A stretch of 35,773 bases of DNA. It comes from Alphaproteobacteria bacterium (lineage in GTDB: Bacteria; Pseudomonadota; Alphaproteobacteria; Rhizobiales; OSC116). Below, one piece after another: positions 17,168-27,862 of this stretch (positions are counted from its first letter, which is position 1; each line of letters starts with the position of its first letter). Under the pieces are notes generated by a model, which was not told the origin of the DNA, did not search any database, and saw nothing but the letters and a program-made list of their open reading frames with translations. Where the stretch lies: contig NVQL02000027.1 in assembly GCA_002400495.2 (NCBI GenBank), forward strand, positions 1 to 35,773, in the 5' to 3' direction. The position numbers were made by a program, and so were the translations under genes.

Positions 17168-17683
17168 GCATCCTGCCTATACTCGGGTACTTCATTTATA
17201 CGTTCGGCTTAAGCCTCTCTGTTGACACTTGCGTGCGCTCCATACGCTTCGCGTACTGCGCTTGCCTGCCGCGCGTTCGTCGGCAGCGGCTTCGAACGGC
17301 CGCTGTCGCGCTCGCTGAAATGATCTTTGCGTGGAAACGAGGGGTAGACAGAAACTCAGAATTTGTGGTTAGACAATTTAACGCAAATGCCGAGCTTCTA
17401 GGGCGCACCGAAACTCGGAGCTTCGCCAAACTCCAGCTCACTAAGCGTAATGCGGTTAGGTTGGGTGGTGAATTTGCATCCGACCAGCGGCTGTGTGGCT
17501 TAAGCTAGAGAGCGGAGCGAACGCACGCGCCCGAGCGAAGCGACAAAGTGCCCTTGGGGTGCAGTGCCAAGCAAAAATGCAAACTTCCAGAGCGTTAACT
17601 ACCAACTAACTGTCTTTTTACAGCCTATACTGGATGGCACGTTGCATTAAAAAAGGGTAGACGGAAATTCTGTGTTTGCTGTA
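17168..17683 (+). repeat. Interspersed modular repeat, copy R6 (long form)
   Basis: Long form, inverted to R5. Blocks in order are CCTGCCTATACTCGGGTACT, CATTTATACGTTC, tip hairpin GGCTTAAGCC, TGTTGACACTTGCGTGCG, an arm TACGCTTCGCGTA, GGCTTCGAACGGCCGC, ATGATCTTTGCGTGG and GGGTAGACAGAAACTC. The inverted half CTAGAGAGCGGAGCGAACGC then leads to ACTTCCAGAG and a satellite TTAACTACCAACTAACTG. A second GGGTAGACGGAAATTC piece closes it at about 17670. The translation of its first half (RVRRQRLRT and so on) is not a real gene. Confidence 0.88.
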
Positions 17684-18292
17684 TTAACGTAGGGTTTGTA
17701 GGTAGTTATGATAATCTTCGGCTTCATCAACGTCATTTAGGGTTGATATTATGCCTGTGTTGTTGTTGGGGGCGTTTTTTATTGTGTCGGTTAGGGCGTG
17801 GTGGGTTGACCAGCGGACATTGTTAAAAAGTTTGGTGATTTTGGGGCTGGTGCGTTGGCCGACTAGCCAATAACCGCCGTCACCTGACGGGCCGAAGCAG
17901 GTTTTTTTGTGGCCTAACATTTTAAAGCCGCTCATTATATGTTGTTGTTGTATATAAGGTATATCGCTGCCGATGATGAGGATTTTTGAGGCGCCATATT
18001 GTTGGTGAATGTGCTCGAATACGTGCTGCATTCTGTCGCCTAAATCGCCCTGCCCTTGGTCAAATACACTTATGTATGACGGCCAATAGCTATCTTGCAT
18101 GGCGTTTTTTGGGGTGGTGGCGACGTGCATTTTATATTTTTGGCTTTGGCCTAATTTGCGCATTAGATTTTGCAAATTTTGGTTAAAAAACTTATAGGCA
18201 GCACCATTGCCGATGGTTTTGGAGAGGCGGGTTTTTACTCTGCCCATGGTCGGGCGTTTGGCCATGATTACCAAATGCAAATTTTCACTCAT
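17684..18292 (-). CDS. DUF2064 / TIGR04282 glycosyltransferase
   Basis: A protein of 202 aa with the nucleotide-sugar transferase-like fold of DUF2064. Landmarks are VIMAKRPTMGRVKTRLSKTI at the start, GDLGDRMQHVFEH in the middle, ILIIGSDIP and FGPSGDGGYWLVG. TIGR04282 proteins occur next to TIGR04283 family 2 glycosyltransferases and were linked by genome context to arsenosugar biosynthesis. That partner is indeed upstream here, overlapping by 4 bp, but no arsenic gene is in view, so the substrate remains open. The C-terminus lies directly at repeat R6. Confidence 0.87.
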   Translation of the reverse strand: MSENLHLVIMAKRPTMGRVKTRLSKTIGNGAAYKFFNQNLQNLMRKLGQSQKYKMHVATTPKNAMQDSYWPSYISVFDQGQGDLGDRMQHVFEHIHQQYGASKILIIGSDIPYIQQQHIMSGFKMLGHKKTCFGPSGDGGYWLVGQRTSPKITKLFNNVRWSTHHALTDTIKNAPNNNTGIISTLNDVDEAEDYHNYLQTLR

Positions 18293-18993
18293 TTATAATA
18301 GCTTTCGGCAATCTCTTTGGGGTCTGTGCCGTTTTTATAAGCTCTTAAATATTTGAAATTGCGCCACACTCGTTTGGCATATCCATGTTTATATTTATCG
18401 GCCGATGTGGTTAGAACGGCTCTTAACATAACCAAATTCTGTTTGCCAATTTTGGTTTTAATGCGTTCTATTATGTCTACATCTTCCATCAGCGGCATGG
18501 TGCCAAACCCGCCAATTTCTTCATATAATTTACGGCTGATGAGCAGGCCTTGGTCGCCATAGGGCAGCGCGAATATTTTGCAGCGCATATTCGCGCCCCA
18601 TGCCACAATCTTGGCTTTTATCGATCTGTCATCAAGTGCCAATTTAAAATAGGCGCATTTATTTATATTGCTTGGATTATGAACAAAACTTGCCACCTCA
18701 TTGCCCCAATCATTGCTAAGCTGGCTATCATCATGCAAAAATAACAACCAGTCAGATTGGATGGCAAAAATCACCCCAATTTTACATTGCATGCCGCGGC
18801 CTTTGGGTGTGCTAACAAATGCAGCTCCGGTTTCTTCAGCAATGTCAGCGGTGATATCAGTCGAGCCGCCATCGGCGAATATTACCTTTTTTATCAACCC
18901 GTCAGCCATTGGCGTGATCAAACAAGCCAAGGTTGGCATTATGCGCGCTGCGCTATTTAAACTGGGGATGATCACGGTTATTTTAGATGTCAA
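18289..18993 (-). CDS. Family 2 glycosyltransferase, TIGR04283 type
   Basis: A protein of 234 aa, GT-A fold. It has ITVIIPSLNSAARI at the N-terminus, the nucleotide-binding VIFADGGSTDITADIA and KGRGMQCKIG. LLFLHDDSQL takes the place of the usual DxD, PYGDQGLLISRKLY follows, and GFGTMPLMEDVDIIERI is the acceptor-side signature. It forms a two-gene operon with the DUF2064 protein (ATGA overlap). The usual partners in arsenosugar clusters are absent. Confidence 0.88.
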   Translation of the reverse strand: MTSKITVIIPSLNSAARIMPTLACLITPMADGLIKKVIFADGGSTDITADIAEETGAAFVSTPKGRGMQCKIGVIFAIQSDWLLFLHDDSQLSNDWGNEVASFVHNPSNINKCAYFKLALDDRSIKAKIVAWGANMRCKIFALPYGDQGLLISRKLYEEIGGFGTMPLMEDVDIIERIKTKIGKQNLVMLRAVLTTSADKYKHGYAKRVWRNFKYLRAYKNGTDPKEIAESYYK

Positions 18994-19070
18994 AATCTCA
19001 TCCTAACCCAATTAATTCGCAAATAAATGTTAACTTTTCATTTACCATAAGACGATAGTTTTCCATATTT

Positions 19071-19104
19071 GTTCTATTTTGTTCTTGATTTGTTCGTATC
19101 GTTC
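19071..19104 (+). promoter_or_regulatory. GTTC array with one LexA-like GTTC-N7-GTTC site
   Basis: GTTC occurs at 19071, 19081, 19092 and 19101. The pair 19081/19092 has exactly 7 bases between, matching the alphaproteobacterial LexA box. It lies between the divergent glycosyltransferase operon and the rnhB leader. No SOS gene is adjacent, and a site this short occurs by chance in AT-rich sequence. Confidence 0.3.
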
Positions 19105-19304
19105 GGCTATAAATATTCTTGTCTTAAACATACACATATTAAAGATAAAACGCTAATAACAAAAAGGAGATGTCGCACGAAATTCAATATAAATAACTCA
19201 GATAATTATCTACTTAGCCGTACCTGGATCAGGATCTTACTCATTACCAATCCCTTCCTGATTTTATAATTATCCGTCCACTTACCAACCGTTTATATTG
19301 AATA

Positions 19305-19506
19305 AGCCAGTTTTCTGGCTGAGCTTAAGTGTTGGGTGTTCGCATAAAACCGAATACCCAACACTTAACCCAACTCACTTACTACTCTATACACTTACGA
19401 CACTATACACTTACGACTCTACTCAGCTAGGTTGGCGCTTGCGCCAACCTTTTGGGGTTGCAAATATATTCCCCTTTCCCGAAAAAAGACCAGAATATAT
19501 TTGCAA
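19305..19506 (+). promoter_or_regulatory. Hairpin-rich leader upstream of rnhB
   Basis: Four hairpins follow one another. AGCCAG-TTTT-CTGGCT lies at 19305-19320. An 18-bp stem with one G-U pair is formed by 19325-19342 and 19351-19368. GGTTGGCGC and GCGCCAACC (19430-19449) are followed by TTTT, terminator-like. A 14-bp perfect stem is formed by 19458-19471 and 19493-19506. Between the second and third is a 15-bp direct repeat (CTATACACTTACGAC twice, 19387-19417). The region 18994-19534 has no gene that I can support, and the long open frame entering rnhB from 19298 translates these hairpins. It may be a regulatory leader, a small RNA or an inserted palindromic element. Confidence 0.5.
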
Positions 19507-19534
19507 TTTCCAACCCTTGGTTTACCTTGCCTTC

Positions 19535-22450
<2,916 letters not shown>

Positions 22451-22494
22451 CAAATAGCTATAGCTAACTAATTGGAGATTCGCTAAAATAAATT

Positions 22495-23022
22495 ATGACC
22501 AAAGCGCCAAAAACTAAAATTAGCTATAAACGCACCCATAAGGGGTTGCGCAATATCAGCCGTTTGGCGCAAGATATTGGCCGCACTAGTTTTAAGAAAC
22601 AGGGGTTTAATGGCATTGAGATATTTAAACAATGGCCGTTTATTGTGGGCGACCATTTGAGCCAATATTGTGCACCTGAAAAAATTAGTTGGCCACGCGG
22701 TCGAAGTGAGGTTGATAGTGACCAACTTAATGGTGCAACACTGGTGATTAAATGTTTGGGGGCTTTTGCATTGGAAATTGAAAGCCAAGCGCCGATTATT
22801 TTGCAACGTGCCAACATTATGTTTGGCTATGCGGCGCTGGGTAAAATAAAAATAAAACAAAGCCAAACCATTGATTTTGAAACAAAATATGTGGCTGAAC
22901 CAGCGCCAATTGCATCTAAAGAGATTACTCAATCTACTCAGAATATTAAAAATACGGGATTGCGCGACGCGTTAAACGCCTTGGGAGCGCAAATTGAACA
23001 TGGCGAAAACACAAAAAAATAA
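22495..23022 (+). CDS. DUF721 (DciA-like) protein
   Basis: A protein of 175 aa. The N-terminal 120 residues have the DUF721 pattern: a basic start, IEIFKQWPFIVGDHLSQYCA, PEKISWPRG and GATLVIKCLGAFALEIESQA. The family includes DciA, which loads the replicative helicase in bacteria lacking DnaC; whether this member does so is inference. The C-terminal 50 residues are low complexity. It is between mutY and dsbA, a common alphaproteobacterial order. Confidence 0.87.
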   Translation: MTKAPKTKISYKRTHKGLRNISRLAQDIGRTSFKKQGFNGIEIFKQWPFIVGDHLSQYCAPEKISWPRGRSEVDSDQLNGATLVIKCLGAFALEIESQAPIILQRANIMFGYAALGKIKIKQSQTIDFETKYVAEPAPIASKEITQSTQNIKNTGLRDALNALGAQIEHGENTKK

Positions 23023-23117
23023 TCAATTTATTTTGGGTAAACTATGATTGTGCTTGATTTTGCCACAATTGATTGCTTTGTTGTTGATAAATAAAAGACT
23101 TGTAGGGAGTTATAGAA

Positions 23118-23741
23118 ATGAAATTAAATAAATTACTAGGATTTGCGGCGTTTATCATTGGCATTACATTTGGTAGTGGTGCATTGGCTATAGACACTGG
23201 CCCGCTGTTTGAAAATATTAAAGTCGAAGACCATGTGATGGGCAATGTTAATGCTGACGTGACAATTGTCGAATATGCATCGCTGACCTGCCCGCATTGT
23301 GCGAATTTTCATGAAAATACTTTTAAGGAATTCAAAGTCAATTATATCGACACTGGCAAGGTGAAATTTATTTACCGTAACTTCCATTTAGACCAATTGG
23401 CCTTTGCGGGCGCTATGTTGGCTGAATGTGCGCCTGATGATCAATTCTTTCCAATTGTTGATGTGATTTTTACCAATCAACAAAAGTGGATTAGGGCTGA
23501 GAAGCAATTTGCCGAAATGGTCAATATGTTGAAATTGGTCGGTTATTCTGACGAAAAGGTCAACGAATGTTTTGCCCAGAAAGAAACCATCTCAGATTTA
23601 CTTGATGATAGAAAATATGCCGCTGAAACGTTAGATGTGAATTCAACACCGACATTATTTATCAATGGTAAAAAACAGAATGGTGGCGATACTGGATATG
23701 AAGCGTTTAGCGCCACAGTTGATGCCTTATTGGCTGAATAA
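23118..23741 (+). CDS. DsbA-family thiol-disulfide oxidoreductase
   Basis: A protein of 207 aa with a signal peptide (1-24, ending GALA). The active site is CPHC (58-61) in VEYASLTCPHCANFH, and the cis-proline segment is STPTLFINGK. This is the thioredoxin-like DsbA type common in alphaproteobacteria. It acts in the periplasm to form or shuffle disulfides. GGGAG lies 7 bp upstream of the start. The gene ends before a strong terminator. Confidence 0.92.
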   Translation: MKLNKLLGFAAFIIGITFGSGALAIDTGPLFENIKVEDHVMGNVNADVTIVEYASLTCPHCANFHENTFKEFKVNYIDTGKVKFIYRNFHLDQLAFAGAMLAECAPDDQFFPIVDVIFTNQQKWIRAEKQFAEMVNMLKLVGYSDEKVNECFAQKETISDLLDDRKYAAETLDVNSTPTLFINGKKQNGGDTGYEAFSATVDALLAE

Positions 23742-23761
23742 ATTACCAGCTATTAAAATTT

Positions 23762-23793
23762 AAAGCCGCCTTATTGATTTAAGGCGGCTTTTT
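23762..23793 (+). terminator. Intrinsic terminator between dsbA and the aldo/keto reductase
   Basis: AAAGCCGCCTTA pairs with TAAGGCGGCTTT and is followed by U residues. On the minus strand an A/T-rich run also follows, so it may serve both convergent genes. Confidence 0.85.
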
Positions 23794-23813
23794 GTTGTTT
23801 GATGTGGTTGATT

Positions 23814-24803
23814 TTAACGTTCCCGCGCTGGCCCTTCTGCAGGGCGATTTAAAACCGTTTCGATTTGTTGCATAATGTCATCAGGCAACGGGCCGAATTC
23901 TAACGAAGCGGCATTTTCACTGGCTTGTTTGGCATTTTTAGCGCCTGGCAATGGCAAAATATTGGGTACCTTTGCCAATAGCCAACATAATGCGCCTTGA
24001 GCCAAACTTCTACCGCCGACACTGATTAAATCTCGTATCGCTTCGAGCTGTTTTGCATATTCGACCGATGCTTGCCCGCCGGTAAAATAACCATCACCAA
24101 TACCAGTGCTGTAGCGTACATCATCTGATTTTATGCTATATCCTGATGCAAATTTACCAGTGAGTACACCCATTGCCAAAGGGGAGCGAATTAGCTGCAC
24201 TATATCGTGCTTTTGGGCAATTTGGCTTAGGCTTGGTGCATCAAAAAACACATTCATTGCGTGTTGTACGGCGCTAAAGCCCGCGCGGCCTGCGACAGCG
24301 TCTAACCTCTGTGGAAAGTCTGTACTCCAGCCAAATGAGGCAATCTGCCCACTTGCTCTTAATGTTTCGAGCGTATCAAATACAATTTCGGCATGCTCAA
24401 TTTCGAGTGCATTAAGATGTAGCAACATGATGTCAATTTGGTCGCGTTTTAAACGTTTTAGGCTTTGTTTTACCGTGTCACGAATATATTCTGGGTCAAA
24501 TTCTGCACCCGTCATTTGTTTGGTTTTTTCATCAAAACCATGACCAAATTTAGAAATTATGATGGCATCATCGCGGTTGCCCAAAACCTCGCCCAATAAT
24601 GTCTCGGAATGGCCTGCGCCGTAAACGGCTGATGTATCAAATACCCGCACTCCTGCTTCCCACGAAGCTTCAATGGCTTGTTTTGAATCCACATCATTGG
24701 TGCCAGAATAGCCAACGGCAGCGTCACCCTTCCAGAAGGGGCCGCCTATTGCCCAACAACCCATTGCCATTCTGGGTGCATTTTTAATTTTTTCGGTAAT
24801 CAT
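23814..24803 (-). CDS. Aldo/keto reductase
   Basis: A protein of 329 aa. AKR signatures present are MAMGCWAIGG, the catalytic FDTSAVYGAGHSE (Asp and Tyr), IISKFG (Lys) and MLLHLN (His). The C-terminal LPGAKNAKQASENAAS is the NADP-binding segment. The closest general type seems to be the class reducing pyridoxal or sugar lactone/aldose compounds; the substrate cannot be read from the sequence. It is convergent with dsbA. Confidence 0.88.
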   Translation of the reverse strand: MITEKIKNAPRMAMGCWAIGGPFWKGDAAVGYSGTNDVDSKQAIEASWEAGVRVFDTSAVYGAGHSETLLGEVLGNRDDAIIISKFGHGFDEKTKQMTGAEFDPEYIRDTVKQSLKRLKRDQIDIMLLHLNALEIEHAEIVFDTLETLRASGQIASFGWSTDFPQRLDAVAGRAGFSAVQHAMNVFFDAPSLSQIAQKHDIVQLIRSPLAMGVLTGKFASGYSIKSDDVRYSTGIGDGYFTGGQASVEYAKQLEAIRDLISVGGRSLAQGALCWLLAKVPNILPLPGAKNAKQASENAASLEFGPLPDDIMQQIETVLNRPAEGPARER

Positions 24804-25108
24804 TATTATTTCCTTTCAAAATTGGTGGATGTAAATTTATATGTAAAAAAATAAACTATGAATAGTCAGATATTTTGAAAGTATTGTTTCATAAATGAAA
24901 TGAAAATAAACAGGCTTTGGTTGCCTTGAGACTGCTTGTGCAGTCGTTCGCGAGGGTGGTGATTTTGCATATTCATTAAATTGCGCATACCCATTAAAAA
25001 ATTGCGCATACCCATTAAATTGAGGCGGCTTTTAATGTTTTTGACACTAATTTATGTAAATATAATGATGACTCTATTACTATTTCTTTTTTGAAGACAA
25101 TTTCTATT
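24804..25108. other. Intergenic stretch with a short tandem repeat
   Basis: No gene is seen. GACTGC-TTGT-GCAGTC forms a small hairpin near 24929. A tandem of ATTGCGCATACCCATTAAA at 24980 and 25001, with a poorer copy at 24962, gives nearly three units. AT-rich sequence follows up to the lipoprotein gene. Confidence 0.4.
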
Positions 25109-26104
25109 ATGAATTTACGATTTTCCCGAAGTCAGAAGCTAAAAAAATATTTTCAGACTGCCTTAATTTCTAGTAGCTCGTTTTTGCTTACGGGTTGTCT
25201 TGACTTATTTGAAGCTGCCCACCCCAAGGCGACCGTTGGGGATGATGTTATGGTGGGTGACGGCCAAACAAATTATTTTGAGGGTTCTTTGGGTGCTGAT
25301 TCGATGGATGGTCAAGACGGAATTGATTTTGTTGAATATGACGATTCCCCCGTTGCGGTTCAAGTGAGCTTTTTAACTGGCAGAGGCACTGGTGGCCATG
25401 CTGAAGGCGATACATATAAAAGCATTGAAGCCGTTTGGGGCTCTGCATTTGCGGATGTTTTAACTGGTGGTGCTGAAGATGAAATATTTATTGGATATGG
25501 CGCGGCTGACACAATTAATGGTGGTGCGGGGATTGACACAATCGCATTTACAGGCTCGCCTGTGGGGGTGGAAGTTAACCTGACAACGGGCGTGGGCGTA
25601 GGGGGCGATGCTGACGGTGATACATATACCAATATTGAAAATATAAAAGGCTCTGGTTTTGACGACACCCTCACTGGCAATGGCGTAGATAATAGAATTG
25701 ACGGTGAAGACGGTGATGATGTGATTAATGCTGGCGGTGGCGATGACACAATTTCTGGCGAGGGTGCTGATGTTATCTCTGGTGGTGCGGGAGTGGATAC
25801 GCTGGTTTTGGACTATGCTGTTTCTAGTGAACTTACCAATATTGAAATTTTAGTCGCCCAAAATGCAATAGAAATAACTGCGAAAAACACTGATTTAACT
25901 GGCAGTTATTTTAGCGGGCAAATTGATTCTATTGAATTGATTTCAATTTCTAAAGCTGGGTTTTTTGGCACATATTATGAAACTGTTGACGTGAAAACCA
26001 TTTGGAGTGTATTAACCTCCACCGAAACTGACAAATTTATCACTGAAGCAGATTTTTTAAATTGGCTTGGTGATGATGCCGGTTACAATTATGACGGAAT
26101 TTGA
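25109..26104 (+). CDS. RTX-type calcium-binding repeat lipoprotein
   Basis: A protein of 331 aa from the ATG at 25109; an in-frame TTG at 25091 is the other option. The N-terminal signal peptide ends in a lipobox LLTGC (Cys30), so it should be lipid-anchored. Residues about 50-235 carry hemolysin-type nonapeptide repeats (GGAGIDTI, GEDGDDVI, GGGDDTIS, GGAGVDTL), which fold into a calcium-binding beta roll. Two longer copies of a block with VGVEVNL and EGDTY/DGDTY plus an IE(A/N) motif separate them. The C-terminal 100 residues have no recognised domain. RTX proteins are usually secreted by type I systems; a lipoprotein with RTX repeats is less common. Confidence 0.82.
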   Translation: MNLRFSRSQKLKKYFQTALISSSSFLLTGCLDLFEAAHPKATVGDDVMVGDGQTNYFEGSLGADSMDGQDGIDFVEYDDSPVAVQVSFLTGRGTGGHAEGDTYKSIEAVWGSAFADVLTGGAEDEIFIGYGAADTINGGAGIDTIAFTGSPVGVEVNLTTGVGVGGDADGDTYTNIENIKGSGFDDTLTGNGVDNRIDGEDGDDVINAGGGDDTISGEGADVISGGAGVDTLVLDYAVSSELTNIEILVAQNAIEITAKNTDLTGSYFSGQIDSIELISISKAGFFGTYYETVDVKTIWSVLTSTETDKFITEADFLNWLGDDAGYNYDGI

Positions 26105-26232
26105 TAAAAATAAATCCGATCTGCTTACATAGTTTTCCCTACTAAATGAGACCTTAGTGCCAAGTTTTAAGCCATTGCTTAACAAAGCCTTTAACAAGTG
26201 TGGGAATCATGGCAATAATAAGGCTCAAATGC

Positions 26233-26261
26233 TTGACAGTGATTGACGTCTTTTATATATT
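26233..26261 (+). promoter_or_regulatory. Sigma70-like promoter of the ATP synthase Fo operon
   Basis: TTGACA (26233-26238), a 17-bp spacer and TATATT (26256-26261) give a near-consensus promoter 38 bp before the atpI start. Confidence 0.7.
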
Positions 26262-26298
26262 TCGGCCAACTTCTTTTGTTTTTTTAGAATTGAGACGG

Positions 26299-26637
26299 AT
26301 GACTGATCCTAAGACAGATAAGCTTAAAGAATTTGATGAAAAGCTGAAAGCGGCTAAAAAGCCAAAAGAAGTTAAGGAAAAAAGCCAAGAACATAAGGCG
26401 ATGAGCAATGCATATGGATATGCAACCGAATTGCTGGCTGGGTTTTTAATTGGCGCGGTTATGGGGTGGTCATTAGATAGTTGGTTGGAGACAAAACCAT
26501 TATTTATGATTGTCTTTATATTTATAGGTGCGGGTGCTGGCATTTTTAATGTCATTAAATCATCCAAACGAGATTTTGAAGAACATCAAAAGGCTGAACA
26601 ACAGGCTGCTGATGAGAAAAAGAACAATAAAAATTAA
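26299..26637 (+). CDS. atpI: ATP synthase accessory protein AtpI
   Basis: A protein of 112 aa from the ATG at 26299, with GAGACGG upstream. The open frame continues upstream to 26200 but would span the promoter. It has two transmembrane helices (LLAGFLIGAVMGWSLDSWL and FMIVFIFIGAGAGIFNVI) between charged ends, the AtpI/AtpR pattern. It assists assembly of the c ring or ion supply and is not part of the final enzyme. First gene of the Fo operon. Confidence 0.88.
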   Translation: MTDPKTDKLKEFDEKLKAAKKPKEVKEKSQEHKAMSNAYGYATELLAGFLIGAVMGWSLDSWLETKPLFMIVFIFIGAGAGIFNVIKSSKRDFEEHQKAEQQAADEKKNNKN

Positions 26638-26667
26638 CGTTACGTTTTTTGATTAAAGGAAAAGCAA

Positions 26668-27405
26668 ATGGCAACCACTGAAGATCATGGCCCGATGCAC
26701 CAGTTTGAGATTATCCGCTATAAAGAAATTAGCATTGGTGGGTATGACATTTCTTTCACCAATTCTAGCATGATGATGGTGATTGCGGTTGTGGCGATTT
26801 TGCTATTTACGATTTTGAGCATGCGTGGCCGCTCTATCATTCCTGGCCGTATGCAATCACTTGCCGAGCTATCTTATGAATTTATTGCTGGCATGATACG
26901 CGAGAATATCGGCACAGGTGGTTTGAAATTCTTCCCGTTCGTATTTAGCTTGTTTATGTTTGTGTTGTTTTTGAACCTGATTGGTTTGGTGCCATATTCA
27001 TTTACAGTGACTAGCCATATTGCGGTTACATTTATTATGGCGATGGCGGTATTTTTGCTGGTGACTATATATGGCTTTATGAAGCATGGTTTGGGCTTTT
27101 TGAAATTATTTGCGCCTGCTGGTTTGCCGCTTTATATGTATCCTATTATCACCCCAATTGAGATAGTCTCTTATTTAAGCCGCCCATTGAGTTTGTCTGT
27201 GCGGTTGTTTGCCAATATGTTGGCTGGCCATACGATGCTTAAAGTGTTTGCGGGTTTTGTGATTGCGCTTGGTTTCTTTGGTATTGTGCCTTTATTGGTG
27301 ATTGTATTGTTCACCGGGTTAGAATTATTAGTGGCGGTTTTGCAAGCTTATGTGTTTGCCATTCTGACTTGTATCTATTTGAATGATGCGGAAAATCTGC
27401 ATTAG
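26668..27405 (+). CDS. atpB: ATP synthase subunit a
   Basis: A protein of 245 aa with about six membrane helices. The essential arginine lies in RPLSLSVRLFANMLAGH, and LFTGLELLVAVLQAYVFAIL is the last helix signature. Together with the c ring it forms the proton channel of Fo. AAAGGAAAAG precedes the start. Order in the operon is atpI-atpB-atpE-atpF'-atpF. Confidence 0.97.
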   Translation: MATTEDHGPMHQFEIIRYKEISIGGYDISFTNSSMMMVIAVVAILLFTILSMRGRSIIPGRMQSLAELSYEFIAGMIRENIGTGGLKFFPFVFSLFMFVLFLNLIGLVPYSFTVTSHIAVTFIMAMAVFLLVTIYGFMKHGLGFLKLFAPAGLPLYMYPIITPIEIVSYLSRPLSLSVRLFANMLAGHTMLKVFAGFVIALGFFGIVPLLVIVLFTGLELLVAVLQAYVFAILTCIYLNDAENLH

Positions 27406-27418
27406 TCATTAAATGAAT

Positions 27419-27480
27419 TGAGGGAAACCTCAGTGAAGAATTGGGAATATTCCCATAATATATTGGAGATAAACTCCAAT
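27419..27480 (+). promoter_or_regulatory. Three consecutive hairpins between atpB and atpE
   Basis: TGAGG-GAAA-CCTCA has a GNRA loop (27419-27432). TGGGAAT-ATTCCCA is at 27442-27455. ATTGGAG-ATAAA-CTCCAAT is at 27462-27480. None is followed by a U run. They may stabilise or process the message so that atpE, needed in about ten copies, is produced in excess; that is inference. Confidence 0.5.
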
Positions 27481-27506
27481 GACATTTTATCTTAAGGAGA
27501 TAAATC

Positions 27507-27731
27507 ATGGAAGCAGACGCAGCAAAATATATCGGCGCGGGTATTGCATGTTTGGCACTTTTGGGTGCTGGTATCGGTATCGGTAACATTTTTGGTAGCT
27601 ACCTTCAAGGTGCATTGCGTAACCCTTCAGCTGCTGCTGGCCAACAAACAAACCTACTACTAGGTTTTGCGTTGACAGAAGCCACTGGCCTATTTGGTTT
27701 GGTTATCGCGTTTATTATTCTTTTCTCATAA
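27507..27731 (+). CDS. atpE: ATP synthase subunit c
   Basis: A protein of 74 aa, a hairpin of two transmembrane helices: GAGIACLALLGAGIGIGNIFGS with the glycine-rich packing face, the polar loop ALRNPSA, and ALTEATGLFGLVIAFIILF with the proton-carrying Glu. AAGGAG is well placed at 27494. The lack of extra Na+-ligand residues around the Glu suggests a proton-driven enzyme. Confidence 0.97.
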   Translation: MEADAAKYIGAGIACLALLGAGIGIGNIFGSYLQGALRNPSAAAGQQTNLLLGFALTEATGLFGLVIAFIILFS

Positions 27732-27862
27732 GATTAGAATGACGAATTCGCTGGTGGGGCGTTAAGCAATAGTGGGTTATCCCTGCGTTTAACCCCCTCA
27801 GCAACTAACCTATTGTGATGGTTAAAAAATATTTCACAAAAGATTTTTTTAGGAGCAATCAT

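Noticed and set aside
17116..17508. Open frames across the repeats, e.g. 130 aa here and similar ones at 7897-8106, 15988-16200, 33623-33913 and 35408-35653, sharing peptides like RVRRQRLRT and VDRNSEF
   Set aside because: They translate the interspersed repeats, often in several frames and on both strands, have no ribosome binding sites and differ in length in each copy. They are an annotation trap rather than a protein family.
19298..19534. N-terminal extension of RNase HII from 19298
   Set aside because: It would encode the palindromic leader; the conserved protein begins shortly before VAGVDEAGRG and the ATG at 19535 fits the usual length.
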